Shown: positions 8,053 to 16,281 of the stretch, piece after piece
How positions within the stretch are numbered: the stretch's first letter is position 1
Layout: the number at the start of each line of letters is the position of its first letter
Assembly: GCA_947630865.1 (NCBI GenBank)
Contig: CANRJE010000005.1
Span: 1 to 28,852 of the forward strand
Direction: 5' to 3'
Length of the DNA stretch: 28,852 nucleotides
From: an uncultured Bacilli bacterium
GTDB taxonomy: Bacteria; Bacillota_I; Bacilli_A; RF39; UBA660
Notes under the pieces: model-generated
The model's input: the letters and a program-made list of their open reading frames with translations, nothing else
Databases searched by the model: none
Told to the model about the DNA's origin: nothing
Program-made: the position numbers and the translations under genes

Positions 8053-10671
8053 AATATTTTCATTTCTAATTGTTTCAATTGTGTTTTGTTTATTTATCTT
8101 GTTAATAGAATATTTCATGATTAAAATTATAAGTATAAAAACTGTAAAAATACTAATTATTATTGCTAAAATTGGAAAATTATATTTTACTTCATTAAAT
8201 GCTTTATATATAACATATGAAATAATTACTCCAATAGGTATTCCTATAATTAAAGATTTAAAACCTATAAATATACTTTCAAGTCTAATCATTCTATTAA
8301 ATTCTTTTTTAGTCATTCCAATAGATTTCAAGATAGCAAATTCATTTTTTCTTAATTCCAAATTGGTTGTAATCGTATTAAATATATTTGTAACTCCAAT
8401 TAAAGATATAACTATAATAAAACCATATAGAAATATTCCAACTAAAGTAAGTAAATTCTCCATAATTTTAACATTTTCATCTGAATTAAATAAAGAATAT
8501 GTTTCATCTTTTAAATAATTATCTATTTCATCTTGAAGTTTTGATGAATTTTTCGATTTATAAAGAATTTGTATTCTTTTTGTATCACTTATTTTTTCAT
8601 ACATTTCATCACTTATAAATATCATTTTTGAATCTATATCTTTTAATCCAAAAGGTAAGATATTGCTAATAGCACCAACTGTAAATGTATAATTAGTATT
8701 ATTTTCTAAAGTTCCACTTATTTTATCATCTTTTTGATATCCTAAAACTCTCATAAACTTCAATTTAAATTTTTTAATATTTTTATCAAATCCTGATGCT
8801 TTAGTGTAATCATATAATATAGCTTTATCTTTAACATCATCATAATTTAAACCAAGACTCTTAATATATTTTTGATATTGGTAATCACCTATTGCATAAA
8901 TTCTAATGTTATTCTCATGATTTAAATATTCAGTATCAGTCCATTTTAAATATTCCTGATTGTATTTTGCATTTGTTAATTCAAATTCTGTATGTCTTAA
9001 AATTGATTGATCATAGATATTATCAAATGTTGTTGTATTTATAAATTTATCTATATTGTTGCTATTTATATTATTGCTAGTAAGAGAAATATTATATTCT
9101 GACAAGTCTATTTCTTCTTTTACTTCTTGATAAGCCATATTCATAAAACTAAATAATCCAATAAAAACAAAAACTGATACAGTAATAGAAATTATAGTTG
9201 TTCGATATTTTTTCTTATTTCTTTTTAAATTCTTATAAGATATCTCTCCTCCTATTCCAAATATTTTTCTAATTAATTTTGGTGATTTTAATTTTTTAGT
9301 ATTAATTTTTATACCCGCACTATTACGAATTGAATTAATTGGAGAAACTTTAGATGCCATTTTTGCACTTTTAAGTGCAGAAAAATAAATTGTCAAGATG
9401 CTAAGTAAAACTGATATCAAAACTGAAAACATGGAAAATTGAAACTTAAGTTCAAAAGAACCTTCAGTTATTCCTTGAAAATAATAATTACTAATAATAA
9501 CTAGAATGTATGATGCTAAAAATCCAAAAAAGATTCCTAAAGGTATACCAATAATACCTAATATAGTTGCTTCATAAAAAACATTTTTCTTTATTTGTTT
9601 TTTAGTTGCTCCTATGCTTCTAAGCATTCCATATTGTTTTATTTTCTCAGTAATTGAAATTTCAAAACTGTTTTTAATACAGCAAATGGAAGTAAAGATA
9701 ATAATGGCAATAACAATACAAAGTACTGTTCCTAATCCAGCTATATTGCTACTTTCTATAGGATTAGTTTCTAATCCTACTAAATAATAATTTATATTAA
9801 TGTCATATTTAGCCTTTTTTAATTCTTCTCCATATTCTAAATAATTGACATTTCCTTTTGTTTTAGCTTTAACAAACAAATCTTCATCGATTCCTAATAT
9901 ATTAGCTGTAAGTTTATAGATATTTTTAACTCCATCTTTCGTATATCTAGTATAAATATCAACTGATCCTGATAAATCATTATCACTCATATAAGTTATA
10001 AAAGTATAACCTGGTGCTGAACTACTTTCAATATTTGTTGCAGGACGATTTATTATACCAACAATTTTATAAGTTTTAGGTTCTGTATCTATTATATCTT
10101 CATTACTCTTTTCCTCGTCTAGAAGATTAGTAACTTCTTCATAATCACTATGAAAAGGATTAGTTTGTTTTAATTCTGCTCCATCACTTGTAACTCTTTT
10201 TCCAACATTAAGAGTAATTGTATCTCCAATATTAAGAGTTAATCTTCCATTGGTTTTTAAATGAGTTGGAATAACTATTTCATTACTATTTTCTGGTAAT
10301 CTTCCTTCAACTAGTCTTATAGATAAATTTTCAAGTGAGTTTTTAGTAAAGGCTTTAATAAAAGCATAAGGTTTATAATAATTTTTAGAATCGATTTTAG
10401 CATAACCTATATTTTTAACTAAATTTAGACTTTCTATTTCTCTATTTTCTTTAAAAACATCTAAATCTTCTATTGGAACATCATAATATGCTACATGAAA
10501 GTTACCTTTTTCTAATGTTTCATATTTGATTAAAGATTCTACTCCACTTGAATATATTGAAGCAGCAGCTGTTATTAAAGAAGATGATAAAATAATTCCA
10601 ATTATAGTTACAATCGTTCTTTTTTTATTTAATTTTAAACTTTTTATAGTCAATTTATTAAGCAAGTTCAT
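8050..10671 (-). CDS. ABC transporter permease with two FtsX domains
   Basis: The 873-residue protein has a first helix (about 19-40) and a large extracellular domain up to about residue 310. Three helices with FtsX features follow (about 312-332, 365-395 and 412-432, with QYGMLRSIGATKKQI between). A second half has the same plan: a helix at about 491-512, a second extracellular domain, and three helices from about 765 to the end with FAILKSIGMTKKEF. Such permeases, paired with LolD/MacB-type ATPases, work as mechanotransmitters or exporters that act on peptides, lipoproteins or antibiotics outside the membrane. The start overlaps the ATPase stop as ATGA. The linked two-component system suggests induction by an envelope-active compound. 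The substrate is unknown, and the two-FtsX layout differs from the ten-helix BceB type. Confidence 0.88.
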   Translation of the reverse strand: MNLLNKLTIKSLKLNKKRTIVTIIGIILSSSLITAAASIYSSGVESLIKYETLEKGNFHVAYYDVPIEDLDVFKENREIESLNLVKNIGYAKIDSKNYYKPYAFIKAFTKNSLENLSIRLVEGRLPENSNEIVIPTHLKTNGRLTLNIGDTITLNVGKRVTSDGAELKQTNPFHSDYEEVTNLLDEEKSNEDIIDTEPKTYKIVGIINRPATNIESSSAPGYTFITYMSDNDLSGSVDIYTRYTKDGVKNIYKLTANILGIDEDLFVKAKTKGNVNYLEYGEELKKAKYDININYYLVGLETNPIESSNIAGLGTVLCIVIAIIIFTSICCIKNSFEISITEKIKQYGMLRSIGATKKQIKKNVFYEATILGIIGIPLGIFFGFLASYILVIISNYYFQGITEGSFELKFQFSMFSVLISVLLSILTIYFSALKSAKMASKVSPINSIRNSAGIKINTKKLKSPKLIRKIFGIGGEISYKNLKRNKKKYRTTIISITVSVFVFIGLFSFMNMAYQEVKEEIDLSEYNISLTSNNINSNNIDKFINTTTFDNIYDQSILRHTEFELTNAKYNQEYLKWTDTEYLNHENNIRIYAIGDYQYQKYIKSLGLNYDDVKDKAILYDYTKASGFDKNIKKFKLKFMRVLGYQKDDKISGTLENNTNYTFTVGAISNILPFGLKDIDSKMIFISDEMYEKISDTKRIQILYKSKNSSKLQDEIDNYLKDETYSLFNSDENVKIMENLLTLVGIFLYGFIIVISLIGVTNIFNTITTNLELRKNEFAILKSIGMTKKEFNRMIRLESIFIGFKSLIIGIPIGVIISYVIYKAFNEVKYNFPILAIIISIFTVFILIILIMKYSINKINKQNTIETIRNENI

Positions 10672-11345
10672 GAATTTTCCTCCTGAACTATTTTGCCATC
10701 TTCAATTTTAATTATTCTATCAGCAAGTTTAGCAATTTCTAAATTATGAGTAATCATAATAATTGTTTGATTTAATTCTATATTAGATTTTTTAAGTAAT
10801 GCTACTATTTCATCACTTGCTTTCGAATCTAAATTTCCTGTTGGTTCATCAGCAAGAATTAAAGCTGGATTTGTAATTAATGCTCTACCAATACTCGTTC
10901 TTTGTTCTTGTCCTCCTGATAGTTCATTTGGAAGATGATTTCTTCTATTTTGAAGTCCTAAAACTTTTAAAATATTATCTATTTTTTCTTTATCTATTTC
11001 ACGATTATCTAAGGCTAGAGGTAAAGTTATATTTTCTTCAACATTTAAAATAGGAATTAAATTATAAAATTGATAAATTAAGCCAATTTGTCTTCTTCTA
11101 AAAATAGCAAGTTTATCATCATCAAAATCAAAAATATTCTTGGAATCAATAAATACTTTACCTGATGTTGGTCTATCTACTCCTCCAATCAAATGTAAAA
11201 GAGTTGATTTACCACTTCCACTTGCTCCAACAATAGCAACAAACTCTCCTTTTTCTACTGAAAAAGAAACATTATCCAAAGCAACAACTTTAGTTGTATC
11301 TTTTCCATAAATCTTTGTTAAATTAGAAACTCTTAAAATTTCCAT
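10668..11345 (-). CDS. ABC transporter ATPase (LolD/MacB/SalX type)
   Basis: The 225-residue ATPase has Walker A GASGSGKST (40-48), a Q-loop Gln92, signature LSGGQ (142-146) followed by EQR rather than the commoner QQR, Walker B LILADEPTGNLDS (about 162-174) and the H-loop His200. The DEPTGNLDS form is typical of ATPases that pair with FtsX-type permeases. It powers the permease encoded next; the two genes share ATGA. The start has the SD AAAGGAG, and the gene is first in a four-gene operon (ATPase, permease, regulator, kinase). It ends in TGA, showing that TGA is a stop in this organism. Confidence 0.93.
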   Translation of the reverse strand: MEILRVSNLTKIYGKDTTKVVALDNVSFSVEKGEFVAIVGASGSGKSTLLHLIGGVDRPTSGKVFIDSKNIFDFDDDKLAIFRRRQIGLIYQFYNLIPILNVEENITLPLALDNREIDKEKIDNILKVLGLQNRRNHLPNELSGGQEQRTSIGRALITNPALILADEPTGNLDSKASDEIVALLKKSNIELNQTIIMITHNLEIAKLADRIIKIEDGKIVQEENS

Positions 11346-11371
11346 ATTCTAAATCTCCTTTCACAATATTA

Positions 11372-11404
11372 ATTATATTAAATTCAAAGTTACAACTAAG
11401 TTAC
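11372..11404 (-). promoter_or_regulatory. Promoter of the ABC/two-component operon with 11-bp-period direct repeats
   Basis: The minus strand carries a perfect TATAAT (11372-11377) but no -35. In place of a -35 are two identical heptamers GTAACTT (plus-strand aagttac at 11387-11393 and 11398-11404) spaced exactly 11 bases apart. Paired direct repeats on an 11-base period replacing the -35 are the classical layout of PhoB/OmpR-family activator sites. The operon encodes such a regulator, so this is probably its own binding site. Confidence 0.6.
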
Positions 11405-11416
11405 TAAAATAAAACT

Positions 11417-11444
11417 TTAAAAAAAAGAGTTTTTAATAACTCCT
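11417..11444 (-). terminator. Rho-independent terminator after the TtcA-like gene
   Basis: On the minus strand AGGAGTT and AACTCTT form a 7-bp stem (one G-U pair) around ATTAAA, running straight into a run of about eight T. It lies 10 bases after the stop codon at 11455 and ends the long unit that begins near 17788. Confidence 0.8.
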
Positions 11445-11454
11445 AATTTATAAA

Positions 11455-12282
11455 TTATTCATCGTAATCTTCTAAAAAACTTTTATATTTTCCATTCTTT
11501 TTAATTCCTAGTACACAATTTAAATTTATATTATCTAAAGCTTTAAAAATATTATAATCAACATTTTTATTTATCTTTCTTAAATTTTTAATAAGTTCTT
11601 TCATTTCTTTTCTTTTGCTAAGATTATCATCATTTAAAGAAATATTTTCTGTAAACTTACAAGCACAGTTTATAAATGTTAAAGAATTACTATTACACCA
11701 AGAAATTATACTTTCTTCTTTTACTAAATAAAGTGGTCTTATTAATTCTAAACCTGAAAAATTTTCACTATGAAGTTTGGGCATCATTGTTTTTATTTCA
11801 GAACCATAAAACATTGAAAGTAATGTTGTTTCTATAACATCGTCAAAATGATGACCTAAAGCTATTTTATTACAACCAAGTTCTTTTGCTTTATTATACA
11901 AAAATCCTCTTCTCATTCTAGCACATAGATAACATGGATTTTTAGATGCAACATTATCAACAACAGCAAAAATATCACTTTCAAACATTTCAATTGGTAC
12001 ATTTAAAAGTTTAGCATTGTTAACTATAATATCACGATTATAATCATTATAACCTGGATTCATTACAACATAATGTGCTTTAAATTTAATTTTACTATGT
12101 CTTTCTAACTCTTGCATACATTTAGCAAGTAAAAATGAATCTTTTCCACCACTTATACAAACCATAATATTATCATTTTCTTTTATTAGTTCATATTCTT
12201 GAATAGCCTTAACAAATCTACTCCATATTTCCTTACGATATTTTTTAATTATACTTCTTTCTATCTCTTTATATTTTTCCAT
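11455..12282 (-). CDS. TtcA-family tRNA 2-thiocytidine synthetase-like protein
   Basis: The 275-residue protein is a PP-loop ATPase with SGGKDS at 44-49, which adenylates a tRNA base before sulfur transfer. Cys117 and Cys120 (NPCYLCARMRRG) and Cys206 or Cys208 (NCACKF) match the three cysteines that hold the 4Fe-4S cluster in TtcA, which makes 2-thiocytidine at tRNA position 32. ALGHHFDD is also characteristic of TtcA/TilS-type enzymes. The in-frame ATG at 12303 lies before the SD AAAGGAG, so the ATG at 12282 is the start. It begins 45 bases after the SGNH gene and shares a terminator with that operon, though a tRNA-modifying role would be unrelated to it. A different substrate is possible, since related PP-loop proteins vary. 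Confidence 0.82.
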   Translation of the reverse strand: MEKYKEIERSIIKKYRKEIWSRFVKAIQEYELIKENDNIMVCISGGKDSFLLAKCMQELERHSKIKFKAHYVVMNPGYNDYNRDIIVNNAKLLNVPIEMFESDIFAVVDNVASKNPCYLCARMRRGFLYNKAKELGCNKIALGHHFDDVIETTLLSMFYGSEIKTMMPKLHSENFSGLELIRPLYLVKEESIISWCNSNSLTFINCACKFTENISLNDDNLSKRKEMKELIKNLRKINKNVDYNIFKALDNINLNCVLGIKKNGKYKSFLEDYDE

Positions 12283-12327
12283 TTTAAACTCCTTTAACTG
12301 CATTTAAAACTTTTGTATAAAAATAAA

Positions 12328-13284
12328 TTATTTAACATTATCAGCATAAATTTCATACCATTTATTCCAAATATTATATTCTTTATCGTTAAAATGACTT
12401 TCTATTAAGTTAGTTTCTTTTAAATAATTTCCAAGATATTTACTTACTTTAACTGCTCCTTGATAGTTTAAATGTTCTCCTTTATCTTTAGTTTCTTTAT
12501 CCCAATCTATATTTAAATCTTTAACTAAATTAAGGTCTAAATATTCTAAGTTATATTCCTTAGCTAATTTTAAAGCTCCTAAATGTTTTTCATAATTCCA
12601 ACTTTTAGCATTAGGAGTACTCATGATAACAAGTTTTATATCATTATCATTACATAAATTAACTATTTTTTCAAAATATTCAATATTACTTTTTGGTATC
12701 TCTTTAGTTTTTTTAGTATCCTTCATATAATCTTTCTTTTTTGCTGGTTTAACTTTGTTAATGTAAACATAACCTTTATAAGCATTAAGTTTATTAACAC
12801 TCTTATCATCATCTAAAAAAGTAAATAATTTTTGTTTCCAATTATTATGATAATAGAAAATTGGAAAATATTTATTTAAAAGAATCCAGTAATCATAGTA
12901 CCATGGACGATTACTATAATCTCTAAATAAAACTCCTGTTTCAAGAAATACTACCTTTGGCTTTTGACTTTGAAGAGCAATCTCTAAACTTTTATAAGAA
13001 TCATTTATAACCTGAGCTGCTACTGTTGAATCAAAGACAGTATAACCAAATTCATGCCATATTTCCATTGGAGAAACACTTGAATAAACTAAACTATCAC
13101 CTATTACAATAGCATCAATTGTGTCTTCTTGTTCTCTTAAAATATCATAATTAGCTACATTGGAAAGACCATACTTATATACTTTTTCTTTTGGTAAAAG
13201 TAAATATGAAACAACTTCTAATAGCACAATAAAAATTAGAAAAAAGGAAATACTTTTTAAGATAATTTTAATATATTTTTTCAT
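12328..13284 (-). CDS. Membrane-anchored SGNH-hydrolase-like protein (DltD/AlgJ-like role)
   Basis: The 318-residue protein has one N-terminal membrane helix (about 7-30) and an extracellular SGNH/GDSL-like domain. IVIGDSLVYSS (60-70) supplies the nucleophile Ser64, and EHLNYQG near 270-276 supplies the catalytic His271. Such proteins are encoded next to MBOAT acyltransferases in dlt, alginate and cellulose acylation systems, where they complete or edit acyl transfer outside the cell. The gene directly follows the MBOAT gene. Several in-frame starts exist (GTG 13293, ATG 13290, ATG 13284); AGGTGA five bases before 13284 favours the last. Overall it is more like the AlgJ/AlgX type than canonical DltD. 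The polymer it acts on is unknown. Confidence 0.78.
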   Translation of the reverse strand: MKKYIKIILKSISFFLIFIVLLEVVSYLLLPKEKVYKYGLSNVANYDILREQEDTIDAIVIGDSLVYSSVSPMEIWHEFGYTVFDSTVAAQVINDSYKSLEIALQSQKPKVVFLETGVLFRDYSNRPWYYDYWILLNKYFPIFYYHNNWKQKLFTFLDDDKSVNKLNAYKGYVYINKVKPAKKKDYMKDTKKTKEIPKSNIEYFEKIVNLCNDNDIKLVIMSTPNAKSWNYEKHLGALKLAKEYNLEYLDLNLVKDLNIDWDKETKDKGEHLNYQGAVKVSKYLGNYLKETNLIESHFNDKEYNIWNKWYEIYADNVK

Positions 13285-13293
13285 AAACATCAC

Positions 13294-14883
13294 CTAAAAA
13301 TCTGCATAAATGGGATCAAGTGGAGCATACCCAGCACCATAAGCTCCAAAGACAATAATTGCTAAAATTAAAGCATAATATAAAGCCCATCTTAACACAA
13401 TATTTTTTTTATTTAAACTTTCACGAATATTTATTTTTTTCTCTTTTAATATGCTAATTATAAAAATAACAACTAATGCTAAAAAAGCAACTATAAAATC
13501 TTTAATATCTAAACCTAATGTAAATATCTCTAAAGAGAAACTTCGAAAACTAAATTTCGTTATTATCCTTTTTAAAATTCCAAAACCTGTATTTAAAGTA
13601 TCTGCTCGAAAGAATAATTCTCCAATAAAGACAAGACAACAAGTTTTAATTATTTGTAAAAATTTGTAAATTTTATTTTCTCTATTTACTCTTAACTTTT
13701 GACATATTTTTACAATATAAGGTTCAAAGATATTTCCTAAAAGAATTAAAGTAAAATGATAATATCCAAAGAAAATAAAAGTAAAACCTGCACCATGCCA
13801 TAGACCATTTAAAGACCAAACAGCAAATAAAGCAATTGCTCCCATTAGTAAAGATGAAACTCGATTTCCAAACTTCTTTTTAATATTACTTGACAACTTT
13901 TTAACTCCTTTAGAAAGAGAAACAGGATAAAAAATATAATTTTTAAACCATAAGCCTAAACTAATATGCCATCTAGACCAAAATTCACTTATGTTTTTAG
14001 AAAAGAAAGGTTGTCGAAAGTTCTCTGGTATTTTAATATCAAAGATTTCTCCTGTTCCAATTACAATATCCATTGTTCCTGAAAAATCCATATAAAGAAG
14101 AATAGTATAAAAGATAACTCCTATAGCTAAAGTAAGACCTGAATAATTTAAATAATTATCAAAAGCCAGTTTAACAAAAACATTAAGTCTATCGACAATT
14201 AAATATTTTTTAAATAAACCAAAGATAATTCTTTTATAACCTGAACAAAAATTATGATAAGTTATTTTACTTCCATTATAAAGACTATCTTTAATATCAT
14301 TAAACTTAACAATTGGTCCTTCCATAATAGTTGGAAAAAAAGTTAAATAAAGCATTACTTTTAAAATATTTTTACTTGCTTCAACCTTTTCATTATAAAC
14401 ATCAACTAAATACGAAATAGCTTCTAATGTATAAAAAGATATACCAATTGGTGCTAATAATTTTATTATTCTAAAACTATAATTAACTTTAAATAAACTT
14501 AATAAATCATTTATTATAGTTGTAAAGAAACCTAAATATTTAAAGATAAAAAGAAAAATTACATTAAAAATAATTGTTAAAACCAAAATTAATTTCTTTT
14601 GACTTTTATATTTTTCTTTAACATCTTTTTTATATTCTTTTGTGGTTTCTGAAAGTTTTCTATCTCTTTCTTTATTCTTTTTATCCATTAAAAGTCCTGC
14701 TAAATAAATAGAAAGAGAAGATAAAATTATAAAAATAATTAATTTACCACTTATTATATAAAAGAAGATAAAACTTGCTATCAATAAAACAAGTGGTTTA
14801 ATCTTTTTAGGTATAAAATTATAAATTATAATTAGAACAGGTAAAAAGATGAAGATATACTTAAGATGAAAATAACTGTTCAT
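13294..14883 (-). CDS. MBOAT-family O-acyltransferase (DltB/AlgI-like)
   Basis: The 529-residue polytopic membrane protein has the family's core: SEFWSRWHISLGLWFKNYIFYP with a conserved His, and SLNGLWHGAGFTFIFFGYYHF with the catalytic-type His. It ends in the C-terminal motif FGAYGAGYAPLDPIYADF, typical of AlgI/DltB-like proteins. MBOAT proteins take an acyl group from a carrier on the inner face and pass it to a polymer or partner protein on the outer face. The start overlaps the carrier-protein stop by one base (TAATG), implying coupled translation and a direct partnership. The membrane core resembles AlgI/PatA at least as much as DltB. The acyl group is inferred to come from the carrier protein encoded just upstream. 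Confidence 0.88.
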   Translation of the reverse strand: MNSYFHLKYIFIFLPVLIIIYNFIPKKIKPLVLLIASFIFFYIISGKLIIFIILSSLSIYLAGLLMDKKNKERDRKLSETTKEYKKDVKEKYKSQKKLILVLTIIFNVIFLFIFKYLGFFTTIINDLLSLFKVNYSFRIIKLLAPIGISFYTLEAISYLVDVYNEKVEASKNILKVMLYLTFFPTIMEGPIVKFNDIKDSLYNGSKITYHNFCSGYKRIIFGLFKKYLIVDRLNVFVKLAFDNYLNYSGLTLAIGVIFYTILLYMDFSGTMDIVIGTGEIFDIKIPENFRQPFFSKNISEFWSRWHISLGLWFKNYIFYPVSLSKGVKKLSSNIKKKFGNRVSSLLMGAIALFAVWSLNGLWHGAGFTFIFFGYYHFTLILLGNIFEPYIVKICQKLRVNRENKIYKFLQIIKTCCLVFIGELFFRADTLNTGFGILKRIITKFSFRSFSLEIFTLGLDIKDFIVAFLALVVIFIISILKEKKINIRESLNKKNIVLRWALYYALILAIIVFGAYGAGYAPLDPIYADF

Positions 14884-15113
14884 TATTCTTCCTCTTTAAG
14901 TCTTTCTATTAACTCCCAAATATTTTTAGCAGAATTAAAATTAGCTGGTATTATTTCAACTGTTGGTATTGTAATATCAAATGTATCTTCGATTTCACTT
15001 ATTAAAGCTAGTATAGTAAGAGAATCAATATGTCTTCCATCAACTAAATCAGTACATGTTTCATAATCAACACTTGGTTCTAACTCCTCTAATATTTCAA
15101 TTAACTTTTCCAT
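14883..15113 (-). CDS. Acyl/aminoacyl carrier protein (DltC-like)
   Basis: This 76-residue acidic helical protein carries the phosphopantetheine site as DGRHIDSLTIL, with Ser31 as the attachment residue, and the usual carrier-protein helix II (ALISEIEDTFDI). The length and acidity fit DltC or a discrete NRPS/PKS carrier protein. It begins four bases after the decarboxylase and overlaps the MBOAT start. The gene order ligase, decarboxylase, carrier, acyltransferase implies that it carries the aminoacyl substrate through decarboxylation to membrane transfer. A strong SD (AAAGGAGTG) precedes the start. No phosphopantetheinyl transferase gene is seen in the window. Confidence 0.87.
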   Translation of the reverse strand: MEKLIEILEELEPSVDYETCTDLVDGRHIDSLTILALISEIEDTFDITIPTVEIIPANFNSAKNIWELIERLKEEE

Positions 15114-15117
15114 ATTA

Positions 15118-16281
15118 TCACTCCTTTACTTCTTTAGGAAAATTTAAATCACTTGTTTTTACTGTATCACGAACAAGAATTAAACTATTATCTTTTTTAA
15201 TAATTACTTTTGGTAAATCCCTACTTAAAAATAAAGATATACCTTCTGTACTAGAATAAGCACCTACATTTTTAAAAATAAATACATCATTTAAACTAAG
15301 TTTTCTAGTTTCAACATTTTTTACTATTATATCGTTTATTGTACATAAAGAACCACATAAATTATAATTAACAAACTCTGAAACTTTCCTTGGATAAATT
15401 TCATAATGAGGTATACGCATACCTAAAGTTCCACCATAATAAACTAAATGATTAATACCCCCATCAAGTATTACAAAATTACCATATTTATTAGTTTTCA
15501 TATCAACTACTTTTGTTAAATAAAAACCACATGATGCTGCAATACTTCTTCCAAGTTCTAAACTTATTTTTACTTTAGGAAGTCTTTCTAATTCTATTTT
15601 TACAGAATCTAAAAATTCATCTTCTAAAAATTCGTCACCTTCAAAATAGAAAACAGGAAGTCCTAAACCATATTCAATTTCTTGAATTTTAAAATTTAAT
15701 TCTTCTTCTAATTCTTTAGTTATTTCAATTAACTTATCGACTTCATGACTTATTTTTTTAATTGATTTCTTTTGAGTACCTGAAAAATATTCTATTCCTT
15801 TAATCTCGATTAAATTATTTTGATTATTTTTAATTATTTCTTTCAAATCATTTTCTGAAACTCCAAACTGATTACCACTTGTAAGTCTAATCAAGACATT
15901 TATTTTTCTTTTATATTTTTTAGTTAATTCTAAAAGTAAATTATATTGATTAATAGATTCAACTGTATATTTTAAAATATCATCATGATTTTTAAGAATA
16001 TCTTCGATTTCTTTTTTATCTTTGTTAACTCCTGAAATAACCATTTTATTATAAGGAATATTTAAGTTTTTAGCAATATTATATTCTCCATAACTACATA
16101 ATTCAAATCCTTCTACTTCATCTTTTAAATATTGAACTATAAATGTATTAGCCTTAACAGCATAAACTAAATCATAGCCTAATTTAGATTTTAAATATTT
16201 AACTCTTTCTAATAAAATATCTATATCAAATAAATATGAGGGAGTTTTATATTTTTTTAAAATATCTTCATAATTATACAT
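15118..16281 (-). CDS. PLP-dependent fold-III decarboxylase (LysA/BtrK-like)
   Basis: The 387-residue enzyme has the alanine-racemase-like barrel and C-terminal beta domain of diaminopimelate/ornithine decarboxylases. Lys43 in YAVKANTF would bind PLP. EYGLGLPVFYF corresponds to the glycine-rich phosphate loop, ELGRSIAASCG (242-252) to the EPGRS motif, and NLCGSLCTIND (307-317) holds the active-site Cys313. A C-terminal GAYS motif (340-343) is present. In diaminopimelate decarboxylase the residue after this Cys is Glu and in ornithine decarboxylase Asp; here it is Thr, so neither standard substrate is supported. Relatives that act on carrier-bound amino acids include BtrK (glutamyl-ACP to GABA-ACP) and the exosortase-associated decarboxylases. 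It overlaps the ligase end by eight bases and precedes the carrier protein. Confidence 0.85.
   Translation of the reverse strand: MYNYEDILKKYKTPSYLFDIDILLERVKYLKSKLGYDLVYAVKANTFIVQYLKDEVEGFELCSYGEYNIAKNLNIPYNKMVISGVNKDKKEIEDILKNHDDILKYTVESINQYNLLLELTKKYKRKINVLIRLTSGNQFGVSENDLKEIIKNNQNNLIEIKGIEYFSGTQKKSIKKISHEVDKLIEITKELEEELNFKIQEIEYGLGLPVFYFEGDEFLEDEFLDSVKIELERLPKVKISLELGRSIAASCGFYLTKVVDMKTNKYGNFVILDGGINHLVYYGGTLGMRIPHYEIYPRKVSEFVNYNLCGSLCTINDIIVKNVETRKLSLNDVFIFKNVGAYSSTEGISLFLSRDLPKVIIKKDNSLILVRDTVKTSDLNFPKEVKE

Noticed and set aside
10668..11345. Mycoplasma-type code (TGA as Trp), considered because of the extreme AT content
   Set aside because: The ABC ATPase ends in TGA at the normal family length with a classical ATGA overlap, and Trp is encoded by TGG elsewhere.
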